In this document: piece after piece, positions 63,564 through 64,000 of the stretch | How the letters are laid out: the number at the start of each line of letters is the position of its first letter | Position numbering within the stretch: the stretch's first letter is position 1 | Source of the DNA: Ficedula albicollis | Taxonomy: Eukaryota; Chordata; Aves; Passeriformes; Muscicapidae | Assembly (NCBI RefSeq): GCF_000247815.1 | Contig: NC_021681.1 | Span: forward strand, 21,207,495 to 21,271,494 | Length of the DNA stretch: 64,000 nucleotides | Reading direction: 5' to 3' | Translations under genes and position numbers: made by a program | Notes under the pieces: model-generated | What the model saw: only the letters and a program-made list of their open reading frames with translations | Database searches by the model: none | What the model was told of the DNA's origin: nothing

Positions 63564-64000
63564 GACAAAATAAAAAATTATCCATCCCACAATACTGCCA
63601 CCTCCATTTACTTTCTCACGTGGGATTCTGGATCAGCCTGTGGAGTCAGAAAGGGAAAAAATGCTCTTTGTGGAGGAAAGAACAGAAGGCAGGCAGGATG
63701 GGGACTGCAGAGCAAGTTCCTCTGCTGGCAAAAATGCTCCCTCTTCCAGATGGTGGGAGAAGGGAGATGATTATGTTCCTGTGGGAAGAACTGCAAAGCC
63801 AAATATTTGCCAGGTGCTTCAAGTCTCCTGCTCTGTACAATTGTCCTGCCCTCTACTACTCCCTGTTGTTTAGCACAGGAGCTCCACTTCCAGGACAAAT
63901 TGTCAATTTAGAGATTGGAAGAAAACCTTCCCACAGAGGCCAAGGCTGGCAGACATTTTTAAGACTTTAGCACACTTAGGTGCACGACTCAGAAACCCAA

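Larger units (their letters stand above)
62694..64000. other. Unannotated non-coding sequence
   Basis: No gene is supported. It holds a TA-rich microsatellite at 62936-62966 and a 33-base pure pyrimidine run at 63531-63563. The overlapping frames at 63608-63970 lie on both strands of a GC-richer end segment and have no recognisable domain. Confidence 0.6.

Overview
This window looks like AT-rich, non-coding nuclear DNA from a bird. Three things point that way. Stop codons are dense in all six frames, with no long ORF outside a homopolymer. The only interspersed repeats I can recognise are short, 3'-biased fragments of CR1 LINEs, the dominant retrotransposon of birds and other sauropsids. Alu, L1, LTR and DNA-transposon sequence that would suggest another vertebrate group is absent to my eye. 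I cannot name the species or the neighbouring genes. The window could be intergenic or lie inside a large intron. I call no protein-coding gene, rRNA, tRNA or CRISPR array.

Layout: 1-3.2 kb is plain sequence with one TATA-like motif. 3.2-10.3 kb holds five local tandem duplications, three of them packed into 7.1-8.1 kb, plus a CR1 3' end. 10.3-24.4 kb is mostly unique, with one 60-bp duplication and one isolated CpG-rich patch near 22.7 kb. At 24.4-25.0 kb sits a 542-base run of G between two A-runs; its flanks repeat the same short sequence, so it is almost certainly a sequencing or assembly artefact. 25-30 kb is unique apart from a diverged CR1 fragment near 29 kb. 30.3-32.5 kb holds four more local duplications. 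36.5-39.2 kb holds the two largest, with units of about 505 and 600 bp. 39-64 kb is mainly unique, with further duplications near 43.7, 50.8, 55.1, 59.1 and 62.6 kb, a CR1 fragment at 58.9 kb, several hairpins and low-complexity runs.

The main large-scale pattern is that at least 17 unrelated unique segments (units of about 57-600 bp) are each present as two or three head-to-tail, nearly identical copies. The copies differ mostly by transitions, often at CpG sites, and by small indels. In both three-copy arrays the outer copies look identical and the truncated middle copy carries the differences. This fits alternative alleles placed one after another by the assembler better than many independent duplications, although real recent duplication is not excluded. 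I see no convincing novel biological system. The useful findings concern assembly quality, a few structured motifs and some candidate conserved non-coding stretches.
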